Assembly: GCF_000296695.1 (NCBI RefSeq)
Contig: NZ_BAFK01000003.1
Span: 124,001 to 188,000, forward strand
DNA from: Rheinheimera nanhaiensis E407-8
GTDB taxonomy: Bacteria > Pseudomonadota > Gammaproteobacteria > Enterobacterales > Alteromonadaceae
Length of the DNA stretch: 64,000 nt
Direction of reading: 5' to 3'
Shown piece after piece: positions 1 through 8,653 of this stretch. Under the pieces are notes generated by a model. It was not told the DNA's origin and did not search any database. It saw only the letters and a program-made list of their open reading frames with translations. The stretch's first letter is position 1. Each line of letters begins with the position of its first letter. A program made the position numbers and the translations under genes.

Positions 1-1
1 G

Positions 2-967
2 GTGGCAGCCTTTGATCTGGCCTCAGGTAAGCGTAAATGGCAATTTGATTTACGCAAACCGGCCGGCAGCTCACTGTGGCAAAGTATCGGCGCAGTGTGG
101 TCGGGCGATAATGCCCGTATCTCCGGCGGTTTAGCCTTTGGCTTTGATAAACTGTATTTTGGCACCGAGAACGGTGATGTGGTGGCGTTAAGCACCGACG
201 GCGAGCTGGTTTGGCGGGTAGAAGTACCCGGCGAAGTATTAGCCAGCCCGGCAACCGGCGATGGTCTGGTGGTGGTCGCCACGGGTGCCGGCACCCTGGT
301 GGCCTTGCACCCGGATAGCGGCGAGCAGCGCTGGAAATTTGAAAGCGAACAGCCCGCCCTGACCTTACGGGGTGTTAGCGAGCCGGTGATCGAAGCGGGT
401 GGTGTGATTTACGGCTCGGGCAGTGGCCATATTGGCGTATTAATTGCTGAACGCGGCTATCAGGCCTGGGAAGAGCAGGTGGCCGTGCCAATGGGCAGTA
501 CAGATCTGTCGCGTTTGGTTGACGTAGACGCCAAGCCGATAGTACAGGGGGGCATCGTCTACAGCATTAGCTATAACGGCGCTTTAGTGGCGCAGGAGCT
601 ACGCAGCGGCCGGCAGATCTGGAAGCGGGATTACGCCAGCTTCCGTAATATGGCCATTCAGGGTGATACCTTGTATCTGGTTGATTCACAAGGCCGTATT
701 TACGCGATGGATAGCCGCGCCGGTACCGAGCGCTGGTCACAGTTTGGTTTAAACAAACATTACCTGACCGGGCCTACCGTATACAAAAACTACCTGGTGG
801 TAGGTGATAACAAGGGCAACCTGCACTGGTTAAACCGCGACAACGGCGATTTCGTCGCCCGCCAGAGTATGGACAGTTCAGGTTTTTACACCGAAGCAGT
901 CAGTAACGGCGACGTGTTACTGGTGCAAAGCCGCAACGGTGAGCTAGTCTTATTACAAACGCCTTAA
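2..967 (+). CDS. bamB: Outer membrane assembly lipoprotein BamB, 5'-truncated by window edge
   Basis: The frame is open from the first bases, so about 70 N-terminal residues, including the lipoprotein signal, lie outside the window. What remains (321 residues) is a run of PQQ-like beta-propeller blades with repeated GxxxAL/W patterns. The segments GSTDLSRLVDVDAKP, LRSGRQIWKR and the end DSSGFYTEA match the BamB family closely. BamB is an outer-membrane lipoprotein of the BAM complex and helps BamA fold beta-barrel proteins. It sits directly upstream of der, the usual gammaproteobacterial order. The GTG at position 2 is an internal codon, not the start. Family assignment is firm. Confidence 0.95.
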   Translation: MAAFDLASGKRKWQFDLRKPAGSSLWQSIGAVWSGDNARISGGLAFGFDKLYFGTENGDVVALSTDGELVWRVEVPGEVLASPATGDGLVVVATGAGTLVALHPDSGEQRWKFESEQPALTLRGVSEPVIEAGGVIYGSGSGHIGVLIAERGYQAWEEQVAVPMGSTDLSRLVDVDAKPIVQGGIVYSISYNGALVAQELRSGRQIWKRDYASFRNMAIQGDTLYLVDSQGRIYAMDSRAGTERWSQFGLNKHYLTGPTVYKNYLVVGDNKGNLHWLNRDNGDFVARQSMDSSGFYTEAVSNGDVLLVQSRNGELVLLQTP

Positions 968-993
968 TCCGCCCCGGCGGTGCAAGTTTTTTG

Positions 994-1027
994 AACAGGC
1001 CTGTAGTGGGCCTGTTTTGTTATTTTT
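994..1027 (+). terminator. Rho-independent terminator between bamB and der
   Basis: AACAGGCC at 994-1001 pairs with GGCCTGTT at 1009-1016 around a 7-base loop, followed by a T-rich run ending near 1027. It lies just before the der ribosome binding site, so it should end or attenuate bamB transcription before der. Confidence 0.75.
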
Positions 1028-1039
1028 GAGGTGCACCTA

Positions 1040-2518
1040 ATGTTGCCTGTCGTTGCCCTGGTAGGGCGAGCCAATGTCGGTAAGTCGACACTGTTTAACC
1101 GCTTAACGCGCAGCCGTGATGCGCTGGTAGCTGATTTTCCGGGCCTGACCCGTGATCGCAAATACGGCACGGTAAAATATGAAGGCCTGGAGTTTATTGT
1201 GGTGGATACCGGCGGTATTGACGGCAATGAACAGGGCATTGAAGTGGAAATGGCCGAGCAGTCACTCAAGGCGATAGACGAAGCCGATGTGGTGCTGTTT
1301 ATGCTCGACGCCCGGGTTGGCGTGACTGTCGGCGATGAGGCGATAGCGGCCCATATCCGTAAAGTAGAAAAACAAGTGTTTCTGGTGGCAAATAAAACCG
1401 ACGGTTTGGACGCTGACACTGCCATTGCCGACTTTTACAGCCTGGGCCTGGGCGAAGTATACCCAATAGCAGCAGCGCACGGCCGTGGCGTGTCAGCGCT
1501 GTTAAACCGCGCTTTGGTGCCACTGTTAAGCAGTGAACAACAGCAAGCACTCAGTGGCGAATTCGATGATGAAGACGGCCCGGCGCTGGAAACCCTGACC
1601 GAAGAAGAAGCGGCGGCCGAAGCAGCAAGGCTGCGCAACGAACATATTAAGCTGGCCATTGTCGGCCGGCCTAACGTCGGTAAGTCTACGCTGACCAACC
1701 GTATTTTAGGCGAAGAGCGGGTAGTGGTATTTGATATGCCCGGCACCACCCGCGATGCCATTTACATTCCGATGCAGCGCGGCGGCCGTGATTACACCCT
1801 TATTGACACGGCGGGTGTGCGCCGGCGTGGCAAAATTGATGACATGGTCGAGAAGTTCTCGGTAGTAAAAACACTGCAGGCGATTGAAGATGCCAACGTG
1901 GTCATTTTAGTGCTGGACGCCCGGTTGGGTATTTCTGATCAGGATTTAAGCATTTTAGGCTTTGTGCTTAATGCCGGCCGTTCACTGGTTATTGCGGTGA
2001 ATAAATGGGATGGCTTAAACGACACTATTAAAGAAGAAGTAAAACGCGAGCTTGACCGCCGTTTGGGCTTTATCGACTTTGCCCGTTTGCACTTTATTTC
2101 GGCCTTACATGGCTCTGGTGTGGGTAACCTGTTTGAGTCGGTTGAAGAGGCCTTTGATAGTGCTACTAAACGCCACAGCACTGCGCTGCTAACCCGTATT
2201 ATGAAAATGGCGCAGGAAGATCATCAACCGCCATTGGTTAACGGCCGGCGGGGAAAGCTGAAGTACGCCCATGCTGGTGGCTACAACCCGCCGCTGCTGG
2301 TAATACACGGTAATCAGGTAAACGATTTGCCAGACTCGTACAAGCGCTACCTGATGAACTACTTCCGTAAATCGTTGCAAATGATGGGTACGCCTATTCG
2401 CATCGAATTCCGCGAAGGCGACAACCCCTTTGCGCCAACGAAAAAGAACACTGAAACGCCGCTGCAGAAATACAAGCGTGAGCGCCTGATGAAAGCGCGC
2501 AAAAAACTGGAGCAATAA
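1040..2518 (+). CDS. der: Ribosome biogenesis GTPase Der (EngA)
   Basis: Der is a double-GTPase needed for 50S subunit maturation. Two complete G domains are visible: P-loops at about residues 9-17 (GRANVGKST) and 209-217 (GRPNVGKST), with NKTD near 118 and NKWD near 321, followed by the C-terminal KH-like domain. An acidic linker joins the G domains. I place the start at ATG 1040: GAGGTG at 1028-1033 is spaced 6 bases from it, while the in-frame GTG at 1031 lies inside that Shine-Dalgarno. This gives 492 residues, the normal length. The first P-loop has Ala where most homologues have Pro. It follows bamB and is 10 bases upstream of the decarboxylase gene, with which it may be co-transcribed. 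Confidence 0.97.
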   Translation: MLPVVALVGRANVGKSTLFNRLTRSRDALVADFPGLTRDRKYGTVKYEGLEFIVVDTGGIDGNEQGIEVEMAEQSLKAIDEADVVLFMLDARVGVTVGDEAIAAHIRKVEKQVFLVANKTDGLDADTAIADFYSLGLGEVYPIAAAHGRGVSALLNRALVPLLSSEQQQALSGEFDDEDGPALETLTEEEAAAEAARLRNEHIKLAIVGRPNVGKSTLTNRILGEERVVVFDMPGTTRDAIYIPMQRGGRDYTLIDTAGVRRRGKIDDMVEKFSVVKTLQAIEDANVVILVLDARLGISDQDLSILGFVLNAGRSLVIAVNKWDGLNDTIKEEVKRELDRRLGFIDFARLHFISALHGSGVGNLFESVEEAFDSATKRHSTALLTRIMKMAQEDHQPPLVNGRRGKLKYAHAGGYNPPLLVIHGNQVNDLPDSYKRYLMNYFRKSLQMMGTPIRIEFREGDNPFAPTKKNTETPLQKYKRERLMKARKKLEQ

Positions 2519-2528
2519 GGATACCGTT

Positions 2529-4784
2529 ATGAATTTTCGCTTCCCGGTTATTGTGATTGACGAAGACTTCCGCTCGGAGAATATCTCCGGCTCAGGTATT
2601 CGCGATCTGGCCCAGGCCATTAGCAGCCACGGCTTTGAAGTGGTGGGCTACACCAGCTATGTCGATTTAAGTGCCTTTGCCCAGCAAGCCAGCCGTGCTT
2701 CGTGCTTTATTTTATCTATAGACGATGAAGAATTTGGCAGTGGCAGTGCCGCTGAGGTAGATAAGGCGCTGGCCGAGCTGCGTAACTTCGTCAAAGAAGT
2801 GCGTAAACGCAATGCTGACATTCCGATTTTTTTATACGGTGAAACCCGCACCACCCGTCATGTGCCGAACGACATACTTCGCGAGCTGCACGGCTTTATC
2901 CATATGTTTGAAGACACGCCTGAGTTTGTCGCCAAGCATATTATCCGTGAGGCGAAAAAATACCTCGATGCGTTAGCGCCACCGTTTTTTAACGCCTTAA
3001 TGGATTACGCCTCTGACGGCTCCTATTCCTGGCACTGCCCGGGCCACTCCGGTGGCGTCGCCTTTTTAAAAAGCCCGGTTGGCCAGATGTTTCACCAGTT
3101 CTTTGGCGAAAACATGTTGCGTGCCGATGTGTGTAATGCGGTAGACGAGCTGGGCCAGCTGTTGGATCACACCGGCCCGGTAGCGGAAAGCGAAGCCAAC
3201 GCGGCGCGCATTTTTAACTGCGACCATTTGTTCTTTGTTACCAACGGCACCTCTACCTCGAACAAGATGGTATGGCACTCGGTGGTGGCACCGGGCGATA
3301 TCGTGGTGGTAGACCGTAACTGCCATAAATCGATTTTGCACTCCATTATAATGACCGGCGCCATACCGGTGTTTTTAATGCCGACGCGCAACCATTACGG
3401 CATTATCGGCCCGATCCCGAAAAGCGAGTTTTCACCTGCGGCGATTGCGAAAAAGATTGAGGCCAACCCCTTTGCCCGTAATGCGAAGAATAAAAAGCCG
3501 CGCATTCTGACTATTACGCAAAGTACCTACGACGGTATCTTGTATAACGTAGAAGAAATTAAGCAAGAGCTGGGCTCGACTATCGATACCCTGCATTTTG
3601 ACGAAGCCTGGCTGCCGCATGCCAGCTTCCATGACTTTTACCACAATATGCACGCCATAGGTAAAGATCGGCCGCGCTCAGAAGACACAGTAGTATTTGC
3701 CACCCAATCTACCCACAAACTGCTGGCGGGTTTATCACAGGCGTCGCAAATTCTGGTGCAAAACGCGCAAAACCGCAGCCTGGACACGCACCGCTTTAAC
3801 GAGTCGTATCTGATGCACAGCTCGACCAGCCCGCAGTATGCCATTATTGCCAGCTGTGACGTGGCTGCAGCTATGATGGAGCCGCCAGGCGGCACTGCAC
3901 TGGTAGAAGAAAGCTTAATGGAAGCGATTGATTTTCGCCGCGCCATGCGCAAGGTGGATGCTGAGTTTGGCGACGACGACTGGTGGTTTAAAGTATGGGG
4001 CCCGGATGAGCTGCCAGACGAGGGGTTAGGCACACGCGATAACTGGACGCTGCATGCCAAAGACAGCTGGCACGGTTTTGGCGCGATAGAATCTGGCTTT
4101 AATATTCTCGACCCAATTAAAGCCACCATTATCACACCGGGCTTAAACCTGCACGGTCAGTTTGACGAGCAGGGCATACCAGCGGCTATTGTTAGTAAGT
4201 ATCTGGCCGAGCACGGTATTATTATTGAAAAAACCGGTCTGTACTCGTTCTTTATCATGTTTACCATCGGCATTACCAAAGGCCGCTGGAACTCTATGGT
4301 GACCGAGCTGCAGCAGTTTAAAGACGACTACGACCAAAACCTGCCAATGTGGCGCGTTATGCCAGAGTTTGCCAAAAAGCAGCCGCGCTATGAAAAAGTT
4401 GGCCTGCGCGATTTATGCCAGCAAATTCACAATATGTACCGTAAGTCTGACGTGGCCAAAGTGACCACTGAAATGTACTTATCGACCATTGAAACGGCGA
4501 TGACGCCGGCCGATGCCTGGGCCAAGATGGCACACCGCGAAATTGAGCGGGTCTCGATTGACGAGATTGAAGGCCGGGTAACCGCCATGCTGGTTACGCC
4601 CTATCCACCAGGCATTCCGCTGATGGTACCGGGCGAGCGCTTTAACAAAACCATTATTAACTACCTGCAGTTTACCCGCGCCTTTAACAGCGCCTTCCCC
4701 GGCTTTGAAACCGACGTGCACGGCTTAGTGCGCGAAGCGGTAGACGGCGAAGTGAAGTACTTTATTGATGTGGTAAAAGAGTAG
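2529..4784 (+). CDS. Orn/Lys/Arg decarboxylase, PLP fold type I (aspartate aminotransferase-like)
   Basis: The 751-residue protein has the layout of the large inducible and biosynthetic basic amino acid decarboxylases: an N-terminal response-regulator-like wing domain (about 1-145), the PLP core with STHKLLA giving the Schiff-base Lys near residue 397 and the HFDEAW motif that binds the PLP nitrogen, and a C-terminal domain with the YPPGIPL motif. It most resembles the Pseudomonas LdcA/AdiA-like group, so lysine or arginine decarboxylation is likely. Substrate cannot be settled by eye. The product would be cadaverine or agmatine, used in polyamine supply or acid resistance. It starts 10 bases after der with AAGGA upstream of ATG 2529. 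No antiporter gene is beside it, which argues against a classic acid-stress operon. Confidence 0.9.
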   Translation: MNFRFPVIVIDEDFRSENISGSGIRDLAQAISSHGFEVVGYTSYVDLSAFAQQASRASCFILSIDDEEFGSGSAAEVDKALAELRNFVKEVRKRNADIPIFLYGETRTTRHVPNDILRELHGFIHMFEDTPEFVAKHIIREAKKYLDALAPPFFNALMDYASDGSYSWHCPGHSGGVAFLKSPVGQMFHQFFGENMLRADVCNAVDELGQLLDHTGPVAESEANAARIFNCDHLFFVTNGTSTSNKMVWHSVVAPGDIVVVDRNCHKSILHSIIMTGAIPVFLMPTRNHYGIIGPIPKSEFSPAAIAKKIEANPFARNAKNKKPRILTITQSTYDGILYNVEEIKQELGSTIDTLHFDEAWLPHASFHDFYHNMHAIGKDRPRSEDTVVFATQSTHKLLAGLSQASQILVQNAQNRSLDTHRFNESYLMHSSTSPQYAIIASCDVAAAMMEPPGGTALVEESLMEAIDFRRAMRKVDAEFGDDDWWFKVWGPDELPDEGLGTRDNWTLHAKDSWHGFGAIESGFNILDPIKATIITPGLNLHGQFDEQGIPAAIVSKYLAEHGIIIEKTGLYSFFIMFTIGITKGRWNSMVTELQQFKDDYDQNLPMWRVMPEFAKKQPRYEKVGLRDLCQQIHNMYRKSDVAKVTTEMYLSTIETAMTPADAWAKMAHREIERVSIDEIEGRVTAMLVTPYPPGIPLMVPGERFNKTIINYLQFTRAFNSAFPGFETDVHGLVREAVDGEVKYFIDVVKE

Positions 4785-4838
4785 TGCTGAGTTGTAAGTG
4801 CTTAGTGCTTAGTGCTGAGTGCTTAGTGTTGAGTGATT
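4783..4838 (+). repeat. Degenerate heptanucleotide tandem repeat over the decarboxylase stop codon
   Basis: Eight consecutive 7-base units follow the pattern AGTGCTK: AGTGCTG, AGTTGTA, AGTGCTT, AGTGCTT, AGTGCTG, AGTGCTT, AGTGTTG, AGTGATT. The first unit overlaps the TAG stop at 4782-4784. Decayed copies continue to about 4880. The units lie between the stop codon and the terminator, so they are in the 3' untranslated region. Confidence 0.8.
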
Positions 4839-4883
4839 AGTTTAAAAGCTCAGTGCTAAATGCTTATCGCTAAAGGCTAAATA

Positions 4884-4918
4884 AAACCGGGTTGGTGTGC
4901 TGCACCGCCCGGTTTTTT
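4884..4918. terminator. Bidirectional terminator between decarboxylase and ChaC-like gene
   Basis: AAACCGGG at 4884-4891 pairs with CCCGGTTT at 4107+800 bases on, i.e. 4908-4915, with an inner GGTG/CACC stem. A T-run follows on the plus strand and an A-run precedes it, so it can serve both convergent genes. Confidence 0.75.
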
Positions 4919-4950
4919 ATTGGCTGGTGTTTTAGCGGTAATAGCTTGCC

Positions 4951-5517
4951 TTACAAAAGCTTTAGCAGCTCGCGTTCAATGGCAAATACATGCTCGTCAT
5001 GCTCATTCATAGCGCGCAGTGCCTGCGCCAGCTTTAGTACATACTCGCTATTTGGCCCGCTGGGGCCGGCGCTGCTGGCAATATGGGCGGCAATTTCGCT
5101 GTCACTGGCCGGGCCTAAATAAGCTGCGTTATCGGGTGTGGCTAAATACACTATGCCCTCAGCTTCGCCCGCTTCATGTAGCCAATGCAGTGGGGTAAAT
5201 ACGCGCAAATAGCCGTTTTTCTCGCGGTGGTCTAAATGCTCAAAGGTATCCGGCGTTACCTGATACGCCATACCAGCACAGCGCGCACCGGGCGCTTCAA
5301 TCAATGTTAACACCCGCCCCGGCGCCTGTGGCGTACCACGGTGATCATGCGAGCCCTGCCAAAACCGCCTTTGCCAGCCATAAATGCAGGCCGGTTTAGT
5401 GTCCAGATAAGCAAAATCGGTTTTGTAAATCAGTGAGCCATAGCCAAACAGCCAGACTGATTCCAGATGCGCTAGCGGCTGGCGCTGTTTATTCAGGGAA
5501 ATAGTGTTGTGTGACAT
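4951..5517 (-). CDS. ChaC-type gamma-glutamylcyclotransferase
   Basis: The 188-residue protein has the family's N-terminal substrate loop FGYGSL (about residues 24-29) and the REKNGYL segment that carries the catalytic Glu of ChaC enzymes. These cytosolic enzymes split glutathione into 5-oxoproline and Cys-Gly. The length fits the bacterial ChaC group. The gene converges on the decarboxylase and shares its terminator. No strong Shine-Dalgarno precedes ATG 5517, so a slightly different start is possible, but no better one is seen. Glutathione specificity is inferred from family, not shown. Confidence 0.88.
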   Translation of the reverse strand: MSHNTISLNKQRQPLAHLESVWLFGYGSLIYKTDFAYLDTKPACIYGWQRRFWQGSHDHRGTPQAPGRVLTLIEAPGARCAGMAYQVTPDTFEHLDHREKNGYLRVFTPLHWLHEAGEAEGIVYLATPDNAAYLGPASDSEIAAHIASSAGPSGPNSEYVLKLAQALRAMNEHDEHVFAIERELLKLL

Positions 5518-5549
5518 AAGCTATTGTTGGATAAAAAATATAAAAATAA

Positions 5550-6170
5550 TCATAAGTCTGAGGCTGCTTTTTCAGAGTTGGATTTTTTATTTTCCCTTAT
5601 AACGAGGTCTAAATGCTGCTCGTACACCTTATACAAGAGCGGTTCAGAAATGTGGACGGAAGTTGAAAAAAACTTACCACCGCTAAAAATATTTGTGCAA
5701 GACACTGCTAGTTCTAAGTTTACAAACTGCGCTTTCCAAAAATGTTCTCCGGTGGAGAAAACTGTGGCTTTCATGGATGCCTGATACTTTTTATTTAATG
5801 CAGATGCTAAGGTTTCAGCGTTATGGCAATAAGGATCTTGCTCAAGGTTGATGTTTATGCTGTACAATTTTTCGTCAATATAGCTGTAGCTAATCTCATC
5901 AACAGTGATGTCACCAAATTTCAGTTCATCATTACTACGGTAGTAGGTTTTATTTCTATGGTGTCCTTTCTCCAGCATTTTATTTTCGCTGGGATGGAGA
6001 TACATATCTTTGACAGGAGACGATCCCAAGGTTAACCCACGAAAGTCTGTTATAGCTGTGTTACGTAATACCTGTTTATCAGTGGATGTTGAGCTGCAAC
6101 CTGTGAATATAAAAGGTGTTAATAGTAACAGGGTTGTGATTAACTCATTGTATTTATGTGCTTTTTCCAT
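5550..6170 (-). CDS. Hypothetical lipoprotein
   Basis: I do not recognise this protein. The chosen ATG at 6170 has CGAGAGA about 8 bases upstream and gives 206 residues beginning with a lipoprotein signal: a basic start, a hydrophobic stretch and the lipobox IFTGC near residue 24. An upstream in-frame ATG at 6221 adds 17 residues that would spoil the signal. The mature part is polar and rich in Lys, Tyr and Ser, with no repeats seen. Codon use is AT-richer than the flanking housekeeping genes, so it probably belongs to the accessory region that begins here. Confidence 0.65.
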   Translation of the reverse strand: MEKAHKYNELITTLLLLTPFIFTGCSSTSTDKQVLRNTAITDFRGLTLGSSPVKDMYLHPSENKMLEKGHHRNKTYYRSNDELKFGDITVDEISYSYIDEKLYSININLEQDPYCHNAETLASALNKKYQASMKATVFSTGEHFWKAQFVNLELAVSCTNIFSGGKFFSTSVHISEPLLYKVYEQHLDLVIRENKKSNSEKAASDL

Positions 6171-6234
6171 AAATTGGTCTCTCGTGGTAAATGGGTTCTG
6201 CAGATTTCTAGACAGCCCCAATTATTAAGGCTAT

Positions 6235-6284
6235 GTATTACCCAAAAGTGCATTGTATTTTTAATTGGGTATTACCGAAAGTGC
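6235..6284. repeat. Short direct repeat pair with embedded inverted repeat
   Basis: GTATTACCCAAAAGTGC at 6235-6251 recurs as GTATTACCGAAAGTGC at 6269-6284, one base shorter. ACCCAA at 6240-6245 also pairs with TTGGGT at 6265-6270. Nothing coding is convincing in the surrounding 300 bases (6171-6469). Confidence 0.5.
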
Positions 6285-6469
6285 TTAATCGGGGGGAATA
6301 TACGTATTTACCAGGATCGGTAAACCAATCAGCACCGATATGCCGTTGTAAATCATTTTGAATCGCTGTAGTGTCATCGACGTTAAGATGACAAAGACTG
6401 AAAGCTCTGCGATTAAGTATGGATTTTTTCGCCAGATAAACGTTATGCACTGCACGTAGAGATCATTTT

Positions 6470-6826
6470 ATGACAGAAGCTGGTTGGACATTGCTAGGTG
6501 TTATCGTAGGTGCCCTTGGTACCGGATTTTTTAATTGGTTACTTCAAACTCGGCAGTTCTCCCACGAGAAAGAAATGTTTCTTCTTCAGAACAAGAGCTC
6601 AACTATGGTTAAATCCGTTCTTAACGAGATGCTCAACCATCGTACCTATACAGACAGGTCGTTTATCGCGCTCAAAGAACGAGTCGGCGGTTATACCGAC
6701 GATCAAATAAGACAGTTTCTTCACGAAATCGGCGCCAAGAAAGTATCTCGCGATAATGGCACTGAGGAATTTTGGTATCTCGTAACAAGAGAACAAGAGC
6801 GTAGTGCTAAACAGCAAAGCAATTGA
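6470..6826 (+). CDS. Small hypothetical protein with N-terminal membrane helix
   Basis: The 118-residue protein is not recognised. Residues about 4-24 form one hydrophobic helix (GWTLLGVIVGALGTGFFNWLL), followed by a charged helix. The last 60 residues (RVGGYTDDQIRQFLHEIGA, then EEFWYLVTREQE) read like a small winged-helix fold. That would make it a bitopic membrane protein with a cytoplasmic regulatory-type tail. The upstream Shine-Dalgarno is weak (GTAGAG). It lies in the accessory region, and its function is unknown. Confidence 0.6.
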   Translation: MTEAGWTLLGVIVGALGTGFFNWLLQTRQFSHEKEMFLLQNKSSTMVKSVLNEMLNHRTYTDRSFIALKERVGGYTDDQIRQFLHEIGAKKVSRDNGTEEFWYLVTREQERSAKQQSN

Positions 6827-6873
6827 GGAAAATGAGGCCGTAGCTAATTAATGTTTACTCTGCATAGCTGTTG

Positions 6874-7032
6874 CTAAAGCGCACTAAGAAATGTTTCGCC
6901 ATCCGTAATATTGCCTTGAGCTAAGTCGTCTTTCGCTGCGTTAAAACAGTACTTAAGGTACGCCGTTTTCTGCGCATCTTACGATAACTCATCGACGTTT
7001 AAGCTGGTTTCATCTGTAGCTAGTGTTGGCAT
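6874..7032 (-). pseudogene. Antitoxin-like small gene with an in-frame stop
   Basis: Minus-strand reading from ATG 7032 (AGGGAGAG just upstream) gives 53 codons, interrupted by TAA at codon 18 (6979-6981). After the stop it reads DAQKTAYLKYCFNAAKDD and then AQGNITDGETFLSAL before TAG at 6874. The 'helical segment, then DGE-F-x-x-L end' pattern resembles RelB/ParD/Phd-type antitoxin tails. That is a resemblance only. A second, shorter copy of the tail lies at 10748-10806. With the stop it is probably a dead gene, unless a downstream start is used. Confidence 0.5.
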
Positions 7033-7183
7033 CGTTCTCTCCCTAGCAAAAAGTACGATAGCAGTTTCGCGGATAACTGGATATGGCTAAATTGTGCTGG
7101 CTAATCAAGGAGCTAGCCTATTTTGTGAAGGGGATGAACTTAACTTAACTTGATAATTAAGCGTTAACCATTATAATGTCGCG

Positions 7184-7243
7184 TAACAACACCCCTCCCG
7201 CTACCCGTAAGATCAGCGCCCTGTGAGGGGTTACTTTTTTCTG
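7184..7243 (+). repeat. 60-bp hairpin repeat element, copy 1
   Basis: This 60-base sequence recurs at 10619-10678 in the same orientation with only 3 differences. It folds as nested stems: CCCCTC with GAGGGG outside, CGCT with AGCG inside, loop ACCCGTAAGATC, then TTACTTTTTT. The T-run makes it terminator-like. It ends 11 bases before the Abi gene start, and the CTGGAG at its edge is that gene's Shine-Dalgarno. Confidence 0.85.
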
Positions 7244-7254
7244 GAGTTTCGCAA

Positions 7255-8151
7255 ATGGAGTTTGCCAAGCCACCGCTAGAGTTTGCCCACCAAGTACAGA
7301 AGTTAAGGGAACGCGGGCTAATCGTTGCTTGTCCTGATAAAGCGTCTTTTTACCTATCGCAAATCAATTACTATCGCTTCGGCACCTACTGCTGGACATT
7401 CTTTTCTGATTACAATACCCATAAGTTTTTGCCAGACACTACCTTCGAACAAGTTTTAGACTTATACATTTTTGATCGTGAGCTCCGTTTGCTGGTGCTT
7501 GATGCGATAGAGCGAGTTGAAATATCTGTTCGAACACAGTGGGCTTATCACCTCAGCCATTTTGCAGGTCCGCATGCCCATCTTGATAAGCAGAACTTCA
7601 ATTTAAAAGGTTTTGCTCATCAGGATTTTATCGATCAACTACAACTCGAATTACGTCGTACAACAGAGCCTAATATCCTGCGGCAGCTGCAAAAGTATGA
7701 TGAACCGGCACCGGCAATTTGGATTTGTTGTGAGGTACTAAGTTTTGGCTGGTTATCAAAAGCTGTTAGTGGGTTGGCAAGACGCAGATTGAAGCAGGAC
7801 ATCGCTGATAATTTCGGCTTGAATGAAGTTGTATTGACGTCTCTGTTGCACCATTTAGTCACTGTCAGAAATATCTGCGCTCACCACTCCAGACTTTGGA
7901 ATCGTGATTTTACCATCACCACAAAATTGCCTAATAATGGCGACCAGAACACGATAAGTAGCATAAATCTGGCTAAACCAAGAGAGCTGTACAACACCCT
8001 AGTGTTAATAGGCCATGTAATGAATAAAATAGCACCGGATAATCAGTGGCGACATCGTCTGGTCGATTTGCTGCACCGCTATCCGGCTACTGACACTTCG
8101 GCAATGGGTTTTCCTGCAGACTGGCGTAAACGTGCTATCTGGCAATTTTAA
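7255..8151 (+). CDS. AbiD/AbiF-like abortive infection protein (Abi_2 family, HEPN)
   Basis: The 298-residue protein has the Abi_2 family layout. It opens with 'QVQKLRERGLIV...FYLSQINYYRF', continues with a central YIFDRELRLLVLDAIERVEI helix, and carries the HEPN ribonuclease motif R-x4-H as RNICAHH at residues 205-211. These proteins are linked to phage abortive infection, where a HEPN nuclease cleaves RNA and halts growth. That role is inferred from family. ATG 7255 is preceded by CTGGAG at good spacing. The gene is at the head of the segment bounded by the two 60-bp repeats and lies next to an unfamiliar membrane-protein operon on the other strand. Its length is normal for the family. Confidence 0.85.
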   Translation: MEFAKPPLEFAHQVQKLRERGLIVACPDKASFYLSQINYYRFGTYCWTFFSDYNTHKFLPDTTFEQVLDLYIFDRELRLLVLDAIERVEISVRTQWAYHLSHFAGPHAHLDKQNFNLKGFAHQDFIDQLQLELRRTTEPNILRQLQKYDEPAPAIWICCEVLSFGWLSKAVSGLARRRLKQDIADNFGLNEVVLTSLLHHLVTVRNICAHHSRLWNRDFTITTKLPNNGDQNTISSINLAKPRELYNTLVLIGHVMNKIAPDNQWRHRLVDLLHRYPATDTSAMGFPADWRKRAIWQF

Positions 8152-8266
8152 CCCGTGGTCTCATCAAGCTTTACCTCTTGTTCGTCACAACGAAAATGCA
8201 GTTATAGTTAATTGATCCTGGGATAAGTACCGTCTAGGATTGCTGCGTGTTGATTACAACCAAACA

Positions 8267-8653
8267 TTACTCCGGCAGTCGTTCTTTAAGTGCTTCCAGC
8301 AAAGCCTGCGCGCTTTGCTCGGTTGCCTGGCAAGATGCTTTATCTAGATAAGTTGAAACCTGGGCATTCAAGCTGTTGTAAATATGACTCTGGGCTTTAT
8401 TTGCTTGCTCTGCCAGTAACTCTTGCTGTTCTGTCATGCCAATGACAAAACTCAGATCATCCTCGCTGGCCAGCGCTTTGGCACCATCAGATAGGTCAAA
8501 AGCCAGATCCATCAGTTGCTGCTTCTCTTCAGTAGAAAAGCCAATGGTATGCTCTGCGCAGGTAAGTAGAGTGACAAAGGCCCTACCATGTTCAGTAAAG
8601 CCAGTAGCCGAAGGTTGGGCTGTAACTAATAATAAAGCAAGCAATGACATCAT
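8267..8653 (-). CDS. Small exported hypothetical protein, third gene of the 9.6-8.3 kb operon
   Basis: The 128-residue protein is not recognised. It starts with a signal-peptide-like stretch (MMSLLALLLVTAQPSATG) and has an otherwise helical, polar sequence with two Cys (about residues 32 and 104) that could form a disulfide after export. Its ATG overlaps the stop of the upstream gene by 4 bases (8650-8653), so the two are translationally coupled. The neighbours are hydrophobic membrane proteins. A periplasmic partner is plausible but unproven. Confidence 0.65.
   Translation of the reverse strand: MMSLLALLLVTAQPSATGFTEHGRAFVTLLTCAEHTIGFSTEEKQQLMDLAFDLSDGAKALASEDDLSFVIGMTEQQELLAEQANKAQSHIYNSLNAQVSTYLDKASCQATEQSAQALLEALKERLPE

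Noticed and set aside
4892-5122. Plus-strand 76-codon frame opposite the ChaC gene
   Set aside because: Shadow of the minus-strand coding sequence, including the terminator.
6238-6450. 70-codon minus-strand frame
   Set aside because: No ribosome binding site or recognised family; overlaps the direct repeat. Kept only as a possible relic.
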